Of a stretch of DNA of 16,914 nt, positions 1 through 8,411 are shown piece after piece. The translations under genes were made by a program, and so were the position numbers. The notes beneath the pieces were generated by a model. The model was not told the origin of the DNA and did not search any database. It saw only the letters and a list, made by a program, of their open reading frames with translations. The number at the start of each line of letters is the position of its first letter. Position 1 is the first letter of the stretch. The stretch is from Actinomycetes bacterium (lineage in GTDB: Bacteria; Actinomycetota; CALGFH01), in assembly GCA_030152105.1 (NCBI GenBank), contig JASLIH010000012.1, positions 1 through 16,914 of the forward strand. Reading direction: 5' to 3'.

Positions 1-1461
1 CCCAACGAGGTCTTCCCGGTCAGCTACCGGCGGGGCCGCAGCGCCCACCTGGACGTCGGCGGGGCCCGCGGCCAGGCCATCCGGCGTGCCCTCCAGGACC
101 AGCTCGGCCTGGAGATCGAGGAGGTCACGCCGTTCGGGCTGGCCGGGTCGGCCGGGTCGACCCCGCTGCGGATCAAGGTCAAGGGCGACCCGGGCACGGT
201 CCTGTTCGGCAAGCTGTACGCCCGCAGCCACCTGCGGTCGGACCGCTGGTACAAGCTCGGCCGGGAGCTGCTCTACGGACGGTTGGAGGACGAGAAGCCG
301 TTCCACTCGGTCCGGCGGCTGGTCCAGCAGGAGGACTACGCGCTGCACAAGCTCCACCTCGCCGGGCTGCCCAGCCCGCGGCCCTACGGGTTCGTCGAGC
401 TGACCCCCGACCGCGAGTACCTGCTGGTCACCGAGTTCTTCGACGGCGCGGTGGAGCTGGGCGAGGCCGAGGTCGACGAGGGGGTCATCGACGACGGCCT
501 CGGGATCGTGCGGAAGCTGTGGGACGCCGGGCTGGCCCACCGGGACGTCAAGCCGGCCAACCTGCTGGTCCGTGACGGGCACATGCTGCTGATCGACGTC
601 GCCTTCGTCGAGTCGCGGCCGACCCCCTGGCGCGAGGCCGTCGACCTGGCCAACATGATGCTGTGCCTGGCCCTGCGCAGCGACCCGGAGCTGGTCTACG
701 AGCGGGCCCTGCGCCAGTTCACGGTCCAGGAGATCACCGAGGCCTTCGCCGCCACCCGCGGCCTGGCCATGCCCTCCCAGCTCCGCCACATGCTGCGCGA
801 GAAAGGGCATGACCTGCACGCCGAGTTCCTCGCGCTGCTGCCCGAGCGGCCCCGCCCGATCTCCATCCAGCGCTGGAGCCTCCGGCGGTTCGGGCTGGCC
901 ATGGTGGTCCTCCTCGGCCTGCTGGTCGTCGTTCCCATGGTGGTGAACTGGAGCGTGCAGACCGACCGGATCAGCACCTCGCTGTACACCGGCGATGTTG
1001 GTTGCGACGAGCGGGAGGCGCTGTGGCTGATGGCCCAGGCGGTGCCGTCGTCGCCGGTTGTGCCCTGCCTCGAGCTCAAGCCGGCCGGCTGGTCACTCAA
1101 CGACGTCAAGGTGAGCTCGGGGCTCGCCACCGTCGTCTTCGACACCATGGAGCCCTTCCAGGAGGGGGCGGTCACCGTGGAGCTGGCCCCGTCCTGCGAC
1201 CTGGCCGGGACGACCGAGGTCAGCTCCGAGCAGGCAGGGGCCAGGCGCTACCTCCGGATCGACCGCAGCACCACGCCGGCCCGGGTGAGCCGCTTCTACA
1301 GCTTCCCCGGAGCCTGCATCACCGAGCGCTACGTCTCCGCCGACCGGCCGGAGCGACTGGCAAGCGAGGCGTCCTCCACCTTCGGGTTCGTCACCCGCGA
1401 CCAGCTCGCCCTCGACCTGGACCGGCGCTCGGACGGGCGCCTGCAACTGGACCCGAGCTGA
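1..1461 (+). CDS. Membrane-anchored protein kinase-like protein, 5' end missing
   Basis: The frame is open from the first base, so this is the C-terminal 486 residues of a longer protein. Residues about 65-285 look like a eukaryotic-like or RIO/APH-type kinase fold. Candidates are an ATP-site Lys at K71 (FGKLYA), a helix-C Glu at E111, the catalytic loop HRDVKPANLL (H180, D182, N187) and a metal-site Asp at D199. The metal-site motif reads IDVAFVE, so the usual DFG glycine is missing. One hydrophobic helix follows (about 297-319), then about 165 residues, presumably outside the cell, with four cysteines that could form disulfides. The kinase would be cytoplasmic and the tail a sensor or cell-wall-binding part. 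The unseen N-terminus might carry more membrane domains, as in actinobacterial LPG-synthase-like/kinase fusions known from memory. Catalytic activity and substrate are unknown. The next gene's ribosome site overlaps the stop codon. Confidence 0.7.
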   Translation, partial: PNEVFPVSYRRGRSAHLDVGGARGQAIRRALQDQLGLEIEEVTPFGLAGSAGSTPLRIKVKGDPGTVLFGKLYARSHLRSDRWYKLGRELLYGRLEDEKPFHSVRRLVQQEDYALHKLHLAGLPSPRPYGFVELTPDREYLLVTEFFDGAVELGEAEVDEGVIDDGLGIVRKLWDAGLAHRDVKPANLLVRDGHMLLIDVAFVESRPTPWREAVDLANMMLCLALRSDPELVYERALRQFTVQEITEAFAATRGLAMPSQLRHMLREKGHDLHAEFLALLPERPRPISIQRWSLRRFGLAMVVLLGLLVVVPMVVNWSVQTDRISTSLYTGDVGCDEREALWLMAQAVPSSPVVPCLELKPAGWSLNDVKVSSGLATVVFDTMEPFQEGAVTVELAPSCDLAGTTEVSSEQAGARRYLRIDRSTTPARVSRFYSFPGACITERYVSADRPERLASEASSTFGFVTRDQLALDLDRRSDGRLQLDPS

Positions 1462-1466
1462 GGAGG
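1460..1466 (+). promoter_or_regulatory. Shine-Dalgarno site of the MDMPI-like gene
   Basis: GAGGAGG overlaps the stop codon of the upstream kinase-like gene and lies 6 bases before the ATG at 1473. This fixes the start well downstream of where the open frame begins and suggests translational coupling. Confidence 0.75.
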
Positions 1467-1472
1467 CCCCCC

Positions 1473-2147
1473 ATGGGCTCGTACGAGGACACCGTCGGCA
1501 TCCTGGAGGTGGAGCTCGGCCAGGTCGAGCAGGCGTTCCGCGGCCTCAGTGAGGCCGAGTGGGCCACCCCGACCAAGCTCCGCCCCCTCGACGAGACCAA
1601 GCCCCCCTGGACGCTGTTCGAGCTGGCCGGGCACTTCGACATCTCGATCGGCCTGACCGTGATGCTCATGGCCGAGCCGCAGGCCGGGCAGGTGGGCCGC
1701 GACCGGGTGAGCTTCTTCATCTTCCCCCGGTCCGAGGTCGCTCCGGTCGTCTACGACTACGCCTACACCATGGTCGAGGGCAAGACCCCGGCCCAGATGC
1801 CCGACACCCTGGCCGCGACCTTCGCCAAGACGGTCGAGGGGGCCCGGTCGCTGGCCCCGGACACCATCGGCCCCGGGTACTACGCCCTCATGCGGCTGGA
1901 CGAGTTCGTGGCCAGCCGGGTGGTGGAGGCGGTGGTGCACGGCCTCGACCTCACCGACGCGCTCGGGCGCGACCCCATGGCCACCCCCGAGGGGGTCGCG
2001 GTCACCGCCGCCATCCTCGACGAGCTGCTGGCCCGCAAGACGGTGGCCGGGCGGCCGGCCGGCCTCGGCGACGACATGGCCTGGGTGCGGGCGGCGTCGG
2101 GCCGCGGGCCCGAGCATCCCGACCCGAGGCTGCCCCTGATCGGCTGA
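1473..2147 (+). CDS. Maleylpyruvate isomerase-like (MDMPI_N / DinB-fold) protein
   Basis: A 224-residue protein of the mycothiol-dependent maleylpyruvate isomerase N-terminal / DinB-like four-helix fold (TIGR03083-type). The metal-binding triad is visible: H54 in LAGHFDIS, then E152 and H156 in VVEAVVHGLDL. The E-x3-H spacing matches the zinc ligands recalled for the Corynebacterium glutamicum enzyme. True MDMPI isomerises maleylpyruvate to fumarylpyruvate in gentisate breakdown using mycothiol. Most family members have unproved substrates and may instead transfer or hydrolyse other thiol conjugates. The start is set by a strong GAGGAGG 6 bases upstream. The next gene, an intradiol dioxygenase, begins 9 bases after the stop, so the two probably share an operon and perhaps an aromatic pathway. 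The fold assignment is firm and the reaction is not. Confidence 0.8.
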   Translation: MGSYEDTVGILEVELGQVEQAFRGLSEAEWATPTKLRPLDETKPPWTLFELAGHFDISIGLTVMLMAEPQAGQVGRDRVSFFIFPRSEVAPVVYDYAYTMVEGKTPAQMPDTLAATFAKTVEGARSLAPDTIGPGYYALMRLDEFVASRVVEAVVHGLDLTDALGRDPMATPEGVAVTAAILDELLARKTVAGRPAGLGDDMAWVRAASGRGPEHPDPRLPLIG

Positions 2148-2156
2148 GGGCCGGCG

Positions 2157-3020
2157 ATGGACTTCACCGAGGAGACGGCCACCGCGGCGGTGGAGGCGAG
2201 CTTCGCCGGCACGGCCGACCCGCGGCTCCGGGAGATCCTCGCCAGCCTGGTTCGGCACCTGCACGGGTTCGTGCGCGAGGTCGAGCCGACCTTCGAGGAA
2301 TGGGAGTCGGCGGTCGGGTTCCTGACCGCGACCGGGCAGCGCTGCGACGACCAGCGCCAGGAGTTCATCCTGCTGTCGGACGTGCTCGGGGTGACCATGC
2401 TGGTCGACGCCATCAACCACCGCAAGGCGTCGGCGGCCACCGAGTCGACCGTGCTCGGCCCCTTCCACATGGTCGAATCGCCCAAGCGCGAGCTGGGCGA
2501 CACCATCGACCTGGTCGCCACCGGCCAGCCCTGTGTGGTCACCGGCCAGGTCCGCTCGCTCGACGGCACCGCGCTGGCGGGCGCCCAGGTCGACGTCTGG
2601 CAGGCCGACGACCACGGCTTCTACGACGTCCAGCAGCCGGGCGGCCAGCCCGCGGGCAACGGCCGCGGCCTGTTCACCTGCGACGACGAGGGCCGCTTCC
2701 GGTTCCGCACGGTGACCCCGAGCGCCTACCCGATCCCCACCGACGGCCCGGTCGGCGGCCTCCTCACCGCCACCGGCCGCCACCCCTACCGGCCGGCCCA
2801 CATCCACCTCATCGTCGCCGCCGACGGCCATCTCCCGGTCACGACCCACATCTTTGTCGCCGGCAGCCAGTACCTGGACTCCGACGCCGTGTTCGCGGTC
2901 AAGCAGAGCCTGGTCAGGGACTTCACCGAGGTCGGCGACCCCGGCCAGGCGGCCGCCTACGGCGTCGAGGCCCCGTTCCGCCACGCCCAGTTCGACGTGG
3001 TCCTCCAGCCGGCCGGGTAA
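2157..3020 (+). CDS. Intradiol ring-cleavage dioxygenase (catechol/hydroxyquinol 1,2-dioxygenase type)
   Basis: A 287-residue non-haem Fe(III) enzyme that opens catechol-type rings between the two hydroxylated carbons. Residues about 15-90 form the helical dimerisation domain typical of catechol and hydroxyquinol 1,2-dioxygenases, and residues about 100-280 form the beta-sandwich catalytic domain. All four iron ligands are present: Y156 (GFYDVQ), Y191 (SAYPIP), H215 and H217 (RPAHIH). Their spacing is nearly identical to that recalled for Acinetobacter catechol 1,2-dioxygenase. The TVLGPFHM segment and the DGFYDVQ context favour the hydroxyquinol/chlorocatechol side, where the product would be maleylacetate. 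Substrate cannot be settled by eye. GAGGG, 6 bases before the ATG, overlaps the preceding stop and supports co-translation with the MDMPI-like gene. No maleylacetate reductase is in view. Confidence 0.9.
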   Translation: MDFTEETATAAVEASFAGTADPRLREILASLVRHLHGFVREVEPTFEEWESAVGFLTATGQRCDDQRQEFILLSDVLGVTMLVDAINHRKASAATESTVLGPFHMVESPKRELGDTIDLVATGQPCVVTGQVRSLDGTALAGAQVDVWQADDHGFYDVQQPGGQPAGNGRGLFTCDDEGRFRFRTVTPSAYPIPTDGPVGGLLTATGRHPYRPAHIHLIVAADGHLPVTTHIFVAGSQYLDSDAVFAVKQSLVRDFTEVGDPGQAAAYGVEAPFRHAQFDVVLQPAG

Positions 3021-3100
3021 CCGACGACCCGCCGGCTCCCATATCCTGTTGGACGGCGGCCGGGTCGTGGGCCGCCGAGCGGAGGGGGGAGCTGATCGCC

Positions 3101-6100
3101 GTGGCCTCGGATGCGGAGGCGTTGGCCAGCTTCCTTCCGGACCGGCTGGTCCGGAGGCTGCTGGAGGAGCCGCAGGCTGCCGGCCGGGCCCATGCCGACC
3201 GGCTGGTCGGGGCGTTGCTGCTGGCCGACATCTCCGGGTTCACGGCCATCACCGAGCGGCTGGCCGCCGGCGGGCCGGGCGGGGCCGAGGAGCTGCGGGG
3301 GCTGCTGGACGGGGCCTTCTCGCCGCTGCTGGAGCTGATCGCCGGGACCGGCGGGGACGTGCTCAAGTTCGCCGGGGACGCGCTGCTGGCCTGCTGGCCG
3401 GCGCCGGCCGGGGACCTCGACGAGCGGGGGCTGGCCGCGGCCACGGCCGCCGCCGCCGGGTGCGCCGAGGCCATGCAGGCCGCCCTGGGGCGGTTCGCGG
3501 CCACCGAGCGGCTGCCGCTGGCCCTGCGGATCGGGATCGGGGCCGGCGAGGTGGTGGTGCTGGACGTCGGGGGCGAGCGGGAGCGGCGGGAGCTGCTGGT
3601 CGCCGGGGCGGCGGTGCCGCAGACGACCGGGGCGGCCGAACGGGCCCGGCCCGGCCAGGTGGTGCTGGCCCAGCCGGCCCTCGACCTGGTCGAGCGCGAC
3701 CCGGGAGTCACGCCGCGGCCGGCCGGCACCCCGGGGCGGCCGCCGGCCGTCCCGCCGGCCCCCGGCGACGAGGGGGTGGCCGCGCTGGTCGCGCCGTACC
3801 TGCCGAGGGCGATGCTGGCCTCGATGGTCGCCGGCCACGAGGAGTGGCTGGCCGAACTGCGCCAGATCACGGTCGTCTTCGCCAACCTGCCCGACCTGGA
3901 CCACCGGGCCGGGCTGGAGGAGGCCGACGAGCTCATGCGGGCCCTCCAGAGCGCCATGTACCACTACGAAGGCAGCATCAACAAGCTGAGCGTCGACGAG
4001 AAGGGCATCACCCTGGTGGCGGCGCTCGGGCTCCCGCCCCTGACCCACGAGGACGACCCGGCCCGGGGTGTCCAGGCGGCCATGGCCATGCGCGAGACCC
4101 TGGCCGGGCTCGGCCGCCGGGTCGCCATCGGGGTCACCACCGGCCGGGCCTTCTGCGGGACGGTCGGCAGCCCCCGGCGGCGCGAGTACACCATGCTCGG
4201 AGCGGTGGTGAACCTGGCCGCCCGGCTGATGCAGGAGGCCGGCGACGGCGTCCTCTGCGACGCCGCCACCGCCCACGCGGCCCGCTCGGCGGTCGCCTTC
4301 GAGACCCTGGCGCCGGTGCGGGTCAAGGGCCGGGCCGACCCGGTGCCGGTGTACCGCCCGGGACGCCCCGACCGGGCCGCCGGCCGGGGGCCGGAGCCGG
4401 TGGTCCGGGGCCCGCTGGTCGGGCGGGAGGAGGAGTCGGAGCGCCTGGGCGGGGCGCTGCGGCGGCTCACCGCCGACGTCGACGACGGGCCCGGGGTGGT
4501 GCAGGTGCTGGTCCTCGAGGGCGACCCCGGGGCCGGCAAGTCGCGGCTGGTGGCCGAGCTGGTCGACCAGGCGGTGGGCGTCGGGGTGCCGGTGCTGGTC
4601 GGGGCGGGGGACGCGGTCGAGCGCAACACCCCCTGGCACGCCTGGCGGGAGCTGTTCGGCCGGCTCCCGGTGTTCGACGGGACCGACCCGGGGGCCCGCC
4701 GCCGCCTGGTCCTCGACCTGCTCGGCCCCGATCCCGAGCTCCGCGACCTGGCCCCGCTGCTCAACCCTGTACTCGCCCTCGAGCTTCCCGAGACGGCGGC
4801 CAGCGCCGAGCTGAGCGGGCAGGGACGGGCCGGGCGGACCAGGGACCTGCTGGTCCTGCTGCTGCGGGCGGTGGTCGGGGACAAGCCGACGGTGCTGGTG
4901 ATCGAGGACGCCCACTGGCTCGACTCGGCCTCGACCGGGCTGGTCCTGGCCCTCAGCCGGGAGCGGCTGCCGTTGCTGCTGGTGGTGGCCACCCGCTCCC
5001 GGAGTGAGGGCGGGACGGTCGAGGACGAGCTGGCCTGGGAGGCCTACCGGCGGCTGCTCCGGGCGCCCAGCATCGAGCTGCTCATCCTCGACCGGCTCTC
5101 CGTGGCGGCGGTCGAAGCCCTGGTCGGCCAGCGGCTCGGCACGACCACGGTCCCGGAGGTCCTCACCCGGCTGGTCGAGGAGAAGGCCGAGGGCAACCCG
5201 CTGTTCACCGAGGAGCTCACCCTGGCCCTGCGCGACGCCGGCCTGGTCCGGGTCGTCGGCGGCCGGGTCGAGCTGGCCTCCGACGTCCCCGACGTCCTGG
5301 CCCGGCGCCTGCCCCACACCGTGCATGGGGCCATCACCAGCCGGATCGACCGGCTCAGCCCCACCCAGCAGCTCACCGTCAAGGTGGCCAGCGTGATCGG
5401 CCGGGTGTTCGCGGTCGGCATCCTGCGCGACGTCCACCCCCTGCGCCAGGCGATCGCCCTGACCCTGGCGGCCGACCTGACCGAGATCGAGCGGGCCGAC
5501 CTGACCGTGCTCGACACCCCCGAGCCCGACCTCAGCTACCTGTTCAAGCACGTGATCGTCCAGGAGGCCGCCTACAACCTGATGCTGATGTCCCAGCGGC
5601 GGCAGCTGCACCGGTCGGTGGCCGAGTGGTACGAGCAGGCCGGCGGCGGCGACCTGGCCCTGCTCGCCCACCACTGGCGGCTGGCCGAGGTGCCGGCCAA
5701 GGCGGTCGGCTACCTGGAGCGGGCCGGCACCGAGGCCCTGCGGGAGGGCGCCTACGCCGAGGCCGTCAGGTTCTTCACCGCCCTGCTGGAGGTCGACGAC
5801 GGCGGCGAGGGCGGCCCGGCCGGCGCGGGCGGCGGCCGGGGCACGCCAGAGGACGCGGCCATCCGGCGGGCCCGCTGGGAGCACCAGCTCGGCGACGCCT
5901 ACCTGGGCCTCGGCCAGCTCGCCCCCGAGCAGGAGCACCTCCACGCCGCCCTCGCCCTGCTCGGGCGCCGGGCCCCGGCCAGCGGCCGCCGGTTGCCGGG
6001 CAAGCTGGCCTGGCAGGCCGGCCAGCAGCTGCGCAACCGGGTCTGGCCGCGCCCCCTGGTCGCCCGCTCGGCCGAGGCCAGGGCCGCCCTCGAGGAGGCG

Positions 6101-7222
6101 GCCGAGGTCTACGACCGCCTGTTCCTGGTCGACTACCACGCCAGCAAGCTGGTCCAGGCGGTGCACCAGGCGGTCAAGGGCCTGAACCTGGCCGAGGCGG
6201 CAGGGTCGCCCTCGGCCGAGGCCCGGCTGGCCGCCGCCTGCGCGGTCGGGGCCGGGCTGCTGGGCCGCCACCGGGTCGCCCAGGGGTACCTGAGCCACGC
6301 CGCCGTCGCCCTGGAGGGTGCTGGCGACCCGTCGGCCACGGCGTCGGTGCTCCAGTCGGCCGCGCTCTACAAGCTCGGGGTCGGGCGCTGGGCGGAGGTG
6401 CGCGAGCACCTGGACGACGCGGCCGCGATCGTGCGCCGGCTCGGCGACCCGCGCCGGCTGGCCGAGATCACCGGCCTCCGCATCTGGGAGCGGTACTTCG
6501 AGGGGGACCTGCCGGCCCTGGAGCCGATGCTGGCCGAGCTGGACCGGCTGGGCCGCCACAGCGGCGACGCCCAGGTGCAGGCCTGGGCGGTGGCCGGCCA
6601 CGCCGTGGCCGGGCTGCGCACCGGCGAGCTGGAGGAGGCCGTGGCGGCCCTGCGCCGGCGCCCGGCGCCAGCGCCCGGGGCCATGCTCGCCCTCCAGCTG
6701 GGGGACCGGGCCGGGGCGGTCGAGCTGCTGCGGCGGGCCCTCGAGCTGGCCGCCCGCCCGGTGGTCAAGTGCTACTGGTTCGACCTGTACGCCATGAGCG
6801 CCGAGGTCGCCCTGGCCCTGTGGCTTGACCGCCGCGGCCGGGGCGAGGGAGACGCCGGGCCGTGGCGGGCCATGGCCGCCCAGGCCGTCGGCCACCTGGG
6901 CCGCTACGCCCGGGTGTTCCCGATCGGCCGGCCGCGGGCCCTGCTCCACCAGGGCCTGGTCGCCTGGACCGACGGCCGGGCCGGGCGGGCGCGGCGGGAC
7001 TGGCGGGCCGCCCTGGCCGCCGCCGAGGGGCTCGGCATGCGCTACGAGCAGGCCCTGGCCCTTGACATGCTGGGCCGGCACGGGGAGCCGGGCCAGCGCC
7101 CGGCCGCCCGCGAGCGGGCCCGGGTCCTGTTCGAGCGGCTCGGGGTCCAGGACCTGACCTCGCCCGAGGCGCTGGCGGCCAAGCTGGCCGCGGCCCCGCC
7201 CGATCGCCCCCCCACGCCGTGA
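3101..7222 (+). CDS. Soluble-adenylyl-cyclase-like protein: two class III cyclase domains, STAND/AAA ATPase, TPR tail
   Basis: A very large cytoplasmic protein (about 1373 residues). Cyclase domain C1 (about 35-200) has LLLADISGFT with metal Asp D43, and DVLKFAGDALL with K89 and metal Asp D93. Domain C2 (about 225-415) has SINKLSVDEKG with adenine-site K295, and REYTMLGAVVNLAAR with T364, N371 and R375. One active site would therefore be split between C1 (metals) and C2 (base and transition state), as in mammalian ADCY10. An ATPase follows, with Walker A GDPGAGKS (474-481, K480) and Walker B VLVIEDAHWLD (598-608). The rest (about 880-1373) is helical and Ala/Leu-rich, TPR-like. The likely reaction is ATP to cAMP. 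The GTG start was chosen because no other in-frame start lies after the dioxygenase stop and before C1; a purine-rich GGAGGGGGGA ends 10 bases upstream. The open frame upstream is non-coding shadow. The residue aligned with the ADCY10 bicarbonate-site R176 is T176. The last codons overlap the FUSC gene. Confidence 0.88.
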   Translation: MASDAEALASFLPDRLVRRLLEEPQAAGRAHADRLVGALLLADISGFTAITERLAAGGPGGAEELRGLLDGAFSPLLELIAGTGGDVLKFAGDALLACWPAPAGDLDERGLAAATAAAAGCAEAMQAALGRFAATERLPLALRIGIGAGEVVVLDVGGERERRELLVAGAAVPQTTGAAERARPGQVVLAQPALDLVERDPGVTPRPAGTPGRPPAVPPAPGDEGVAALVAPYLPRAMLASMVAGHEEWLAELRQITVVFANLPDLDHRAGLEEADELMRALQSAMYHYEGSINKLSVDEKGITLVAALGLPPLTHEDDPARGVQAAMAMRETLAGLGRRVAIGVTTGRAFCGTVGSPRRREYTMLGAVVNLAARLMQEAGDGVLCDAATAHAARSAVAFETLAPVRVKGRADPVPVYRPGRPDRAAGRGPEPVVRGPLVGREEESERLGGALRRLTADVDDGPGVVQVLVLEGDPGAGKSRLVAELVDQAVGVGVPVLVGAGDAVERNTPWHAWRELFGRLPVFDGTDPGARRRLVLDLLGPDPELRDLAPLLNPVLALELPETAASAELSGQGRAGRTRDLLVLLLRAVVGDKPTVLVIEDAHWLDSASTGLVLALSRERLPLLLVVATRSRSEGGTVEDELAWEAYRRLLRAPSIELLILDRLSVAAVEALVGQRLGTTTVPEVLTRLVEEKAEGNPLFTEELTLALRDAGLVRVVGGRVELASDVPDVLARRLPHTVHGAITSRIDRLSPTQQLTVKVASVIGRVFAVGILRDVHPLRQAIALTLAADLTEIERADLTVLDTPEPDLSYLFKHVIVQEAAYNLMLMSQRRQLHRSVAEWYEQAGGGDLALLAHHWRLAEVPAKAVGYLERAGTEALREGAYAEAVRFFTALLEVDDGGEGGPAGAGGGRGTPEDAAIRRARWEHQLGDAYLGLGQLAPEQEHLHAALALLGRRAPASGRRLPGKLAWQAGQQLRNRVWPRPLVARSAEARAALEEAAEVYDRLFLVDYHASKLVQAVHQAVKGLNLAEAAGSPSAEARLAAACAVGAGLLGRHRVAQGYLSHAAVALEGAGDPSATASVLQSAALYKLGVGRWAEVREHLDDAAAIVRRLGDPRRLAEITGLRIWERYFEGDLPALEPMLAELDRLGRHSGDAQVQAWAVAGHAVAGLRTGELEEAVAALRRRPAPAPGAMLALQLGDRAGAVELLRRALELAARPVVKCYWFDLYAMSAEVALALWLDRRGRGEGDAGPWRAMAAQAVGHLGRYARVFPIGRPRALLHQGLVAWTDGRAGRARRDWRAALAAAEGLGMRYEQALALDMLGRHGEPGQRPAARERARVLFERLGVQDLTSPEALAAKLAAAPPDRPPTP

Positions 7223-8361
7223 ACCAGCTGCGGATGATGGTCCGCACGCTGCGGGCCAGGTACCGGGGGCATGGCGACCCGCCGGGCTGGCGGACGGCCA
7301 AGACCACCCTGGCCGCCGTGCTGGCCTACGTGCTGGCCGTGTGGCTGCTCGGCGACCAGGTCCCGCCGCTGCTGGCTCCCCTGACGGCGCTGCTGGTGGC
7401 CCAGCTGACCATCTTCGAGACGGTCAAGAGCGGGATCGAGCGGGTCGGCAGCGTGGTCGCCGGCGTGCTGGTGGCCGTGGGGCTGTCCCACTTCGTCGGG
7501 CTGACCTGGTGGAGCCTTGGCATCGCCATCTTCGCCGCCCTGACCATCGGGACGATCCTGCGGCTGGGCGACCACACCCTTGAGGTCCCGATCAGCGCGA
7601 TGCTGGTGCTGGCCGTGGCCGGCCAGACCGGGACGGCCGCCCTCTCCCGGGTGGTCGAGACGCTGATCGGCGCCGTCACTGGCGTGGTGGTGAGCTTCGT
7701 GCTCCGGCCGCCGATGTACGTCCAGCCGGCCGGCGACGCCATCGGCGCGCTGGCCGCGGAGATGACCGAGCTGCTGTCGTCGATGGGGGAGGAGCTGACC
7801 GAGGGCTGGTCGAGCGAGCAGGCCCGCAAGTGGGAGGACCGGGCCCGCGAACTGGACCGGCCGCTGCGGGCGGCCCGGGTCGCCCTGGCCAGGGGGGAGG
7901 AGAGCCTGCGGCTCAACCCGCGCCAGCGCCGGGTCCGTGAGGGCGCCTCCAGCCTCCGGGCCGCTCTGGCCGCGCTCGAGCATGCGGCCGTCCAGGTGCG
8001 CGGGATCACCCTGGACCTGGCCGACCTGGCCGAGGCGGTGGAGGCGACCGACCAGGCCGAGCCCGAGCTGCTGGTGGCCCTTGGGCGGCTGCTGGTCGAG
8101 CTCGGCGCCGGCGTGGCCGCCTTCGGCCAGCTGGTCGCCCCCGAGGTCGCCGGCCCCCCGCGCGAGGTCGTGCCCCTGCACATCGCCCTCGAGATCGCCC
8201 GCACCCACCGCGACGTGCTGGCCGAGCTGATGCTGGTCGACGCCCGCACGGACCTGGAGCTGTGGCACATCCAGGGCAGCCTGCTGGCCAACGTCGACCG
8301 GCTGGTGCGCGAGATCGACCCGGAGCGGGGGCCGGACGCCCGGCGCGTCCGTCGTCGCTGA
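7219..8361 (+). CDS. FUSC / aromatic acid exporter-like membrane protein
   Basis: A 380-residue protein with an N-terminal membrane half of about five or six hydrophobic helices (about 28-170) and a long charged helical cytoplasmic half (about 175-380). This layout is typical of small FUSC/ArAE (DUF939-like) transporters, which export aromatic carboxylates or related compounds and may need partner proteins. The GTG start lies in a GTGA overlap with the cyclase stop codon, so translation is probably coupled to the cyclase. An ATG five codons later (7234) is an alternative start; neither has a convincing Shine-Dalgarno site. With the ring-cleavage genes upstream, export of an aromatic acid or degradation intermediate is plausible, but the substrate is not visible in the sequence. 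Confidence 0.75.
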   Translation: MNQLRMMVRTLRARYRGHGDPPGWRTAKTTLAAVLAYVLAVWLLGDQVPPLLAPLTALLVAQLTIFETVKSGIERVGSVVAGVLVAVGLSHFVGLTWWSLGIAIFAALTIGTILRLGDHTLEVPISAMLVLAVAGQTGTAALSRVVETLIGAVTGVVVSFVLRPPMYVQPAGDAIGALAAEMTELLSSMGEELTEGWSSEQARKWEDRARELDRPLRAARVALARGEESLRLNPRQRRVREGASSLRAALAALEHAAVQVRGITLDLADLAEAVEATDQAEPELLVALGRLLVELGAGVAAFGQLVAPEVAGPPREVVPLHIALEIARTHRDVLAELMLVDARTDLELWHIQGSLLANVDRLVREIDPERGPDARRVRRR

Positions 8362-8405
8362 CCTGCGACACTACTAGGGGCCGGCAGCCACCTTGGGCGG
8401 CCGGG

Positions 8406-8411
8406 AAGGAG
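8406..8411 (+). promoter_or_regulatory. Shine-Dalgarno site of the CorA gene
   Basis: AAGGAG ends 7 bases before the ATG at 8419. It is a strong site that fixes the start. The 57-base gap after the FUSC gene shows no clear promoter or hairpin. Confidence 0.7.

Noticed and set aside
1559..3100. Upstream extension of the cyclase reading frame across the MDMPI and dioxygenase genes
   Set aside because: It is an Arg/Pro/Gly-rich antisense-like shadow with no domain signal, overlapping two well-supported genes. The real protein begins at the GTG at 3101.
3021..3100. A promoter with TATCCT at 3042-3047 for the cyclase gene
   Set aside because: The expected -35 position (AACCGA) has no resemblance to a consensus. 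A promoter here is possible but not supported.
2957..7081. A 1374-residue open frame on the - strand opposite the cyclase
   Set aside because: Long open antisense frames are expected in very GC-rich coding DNA. Its composition is Gly/Pro/Gln/Arg/His-rich with no recognisable motifs, and the + strand gene has clear catalytic residues.
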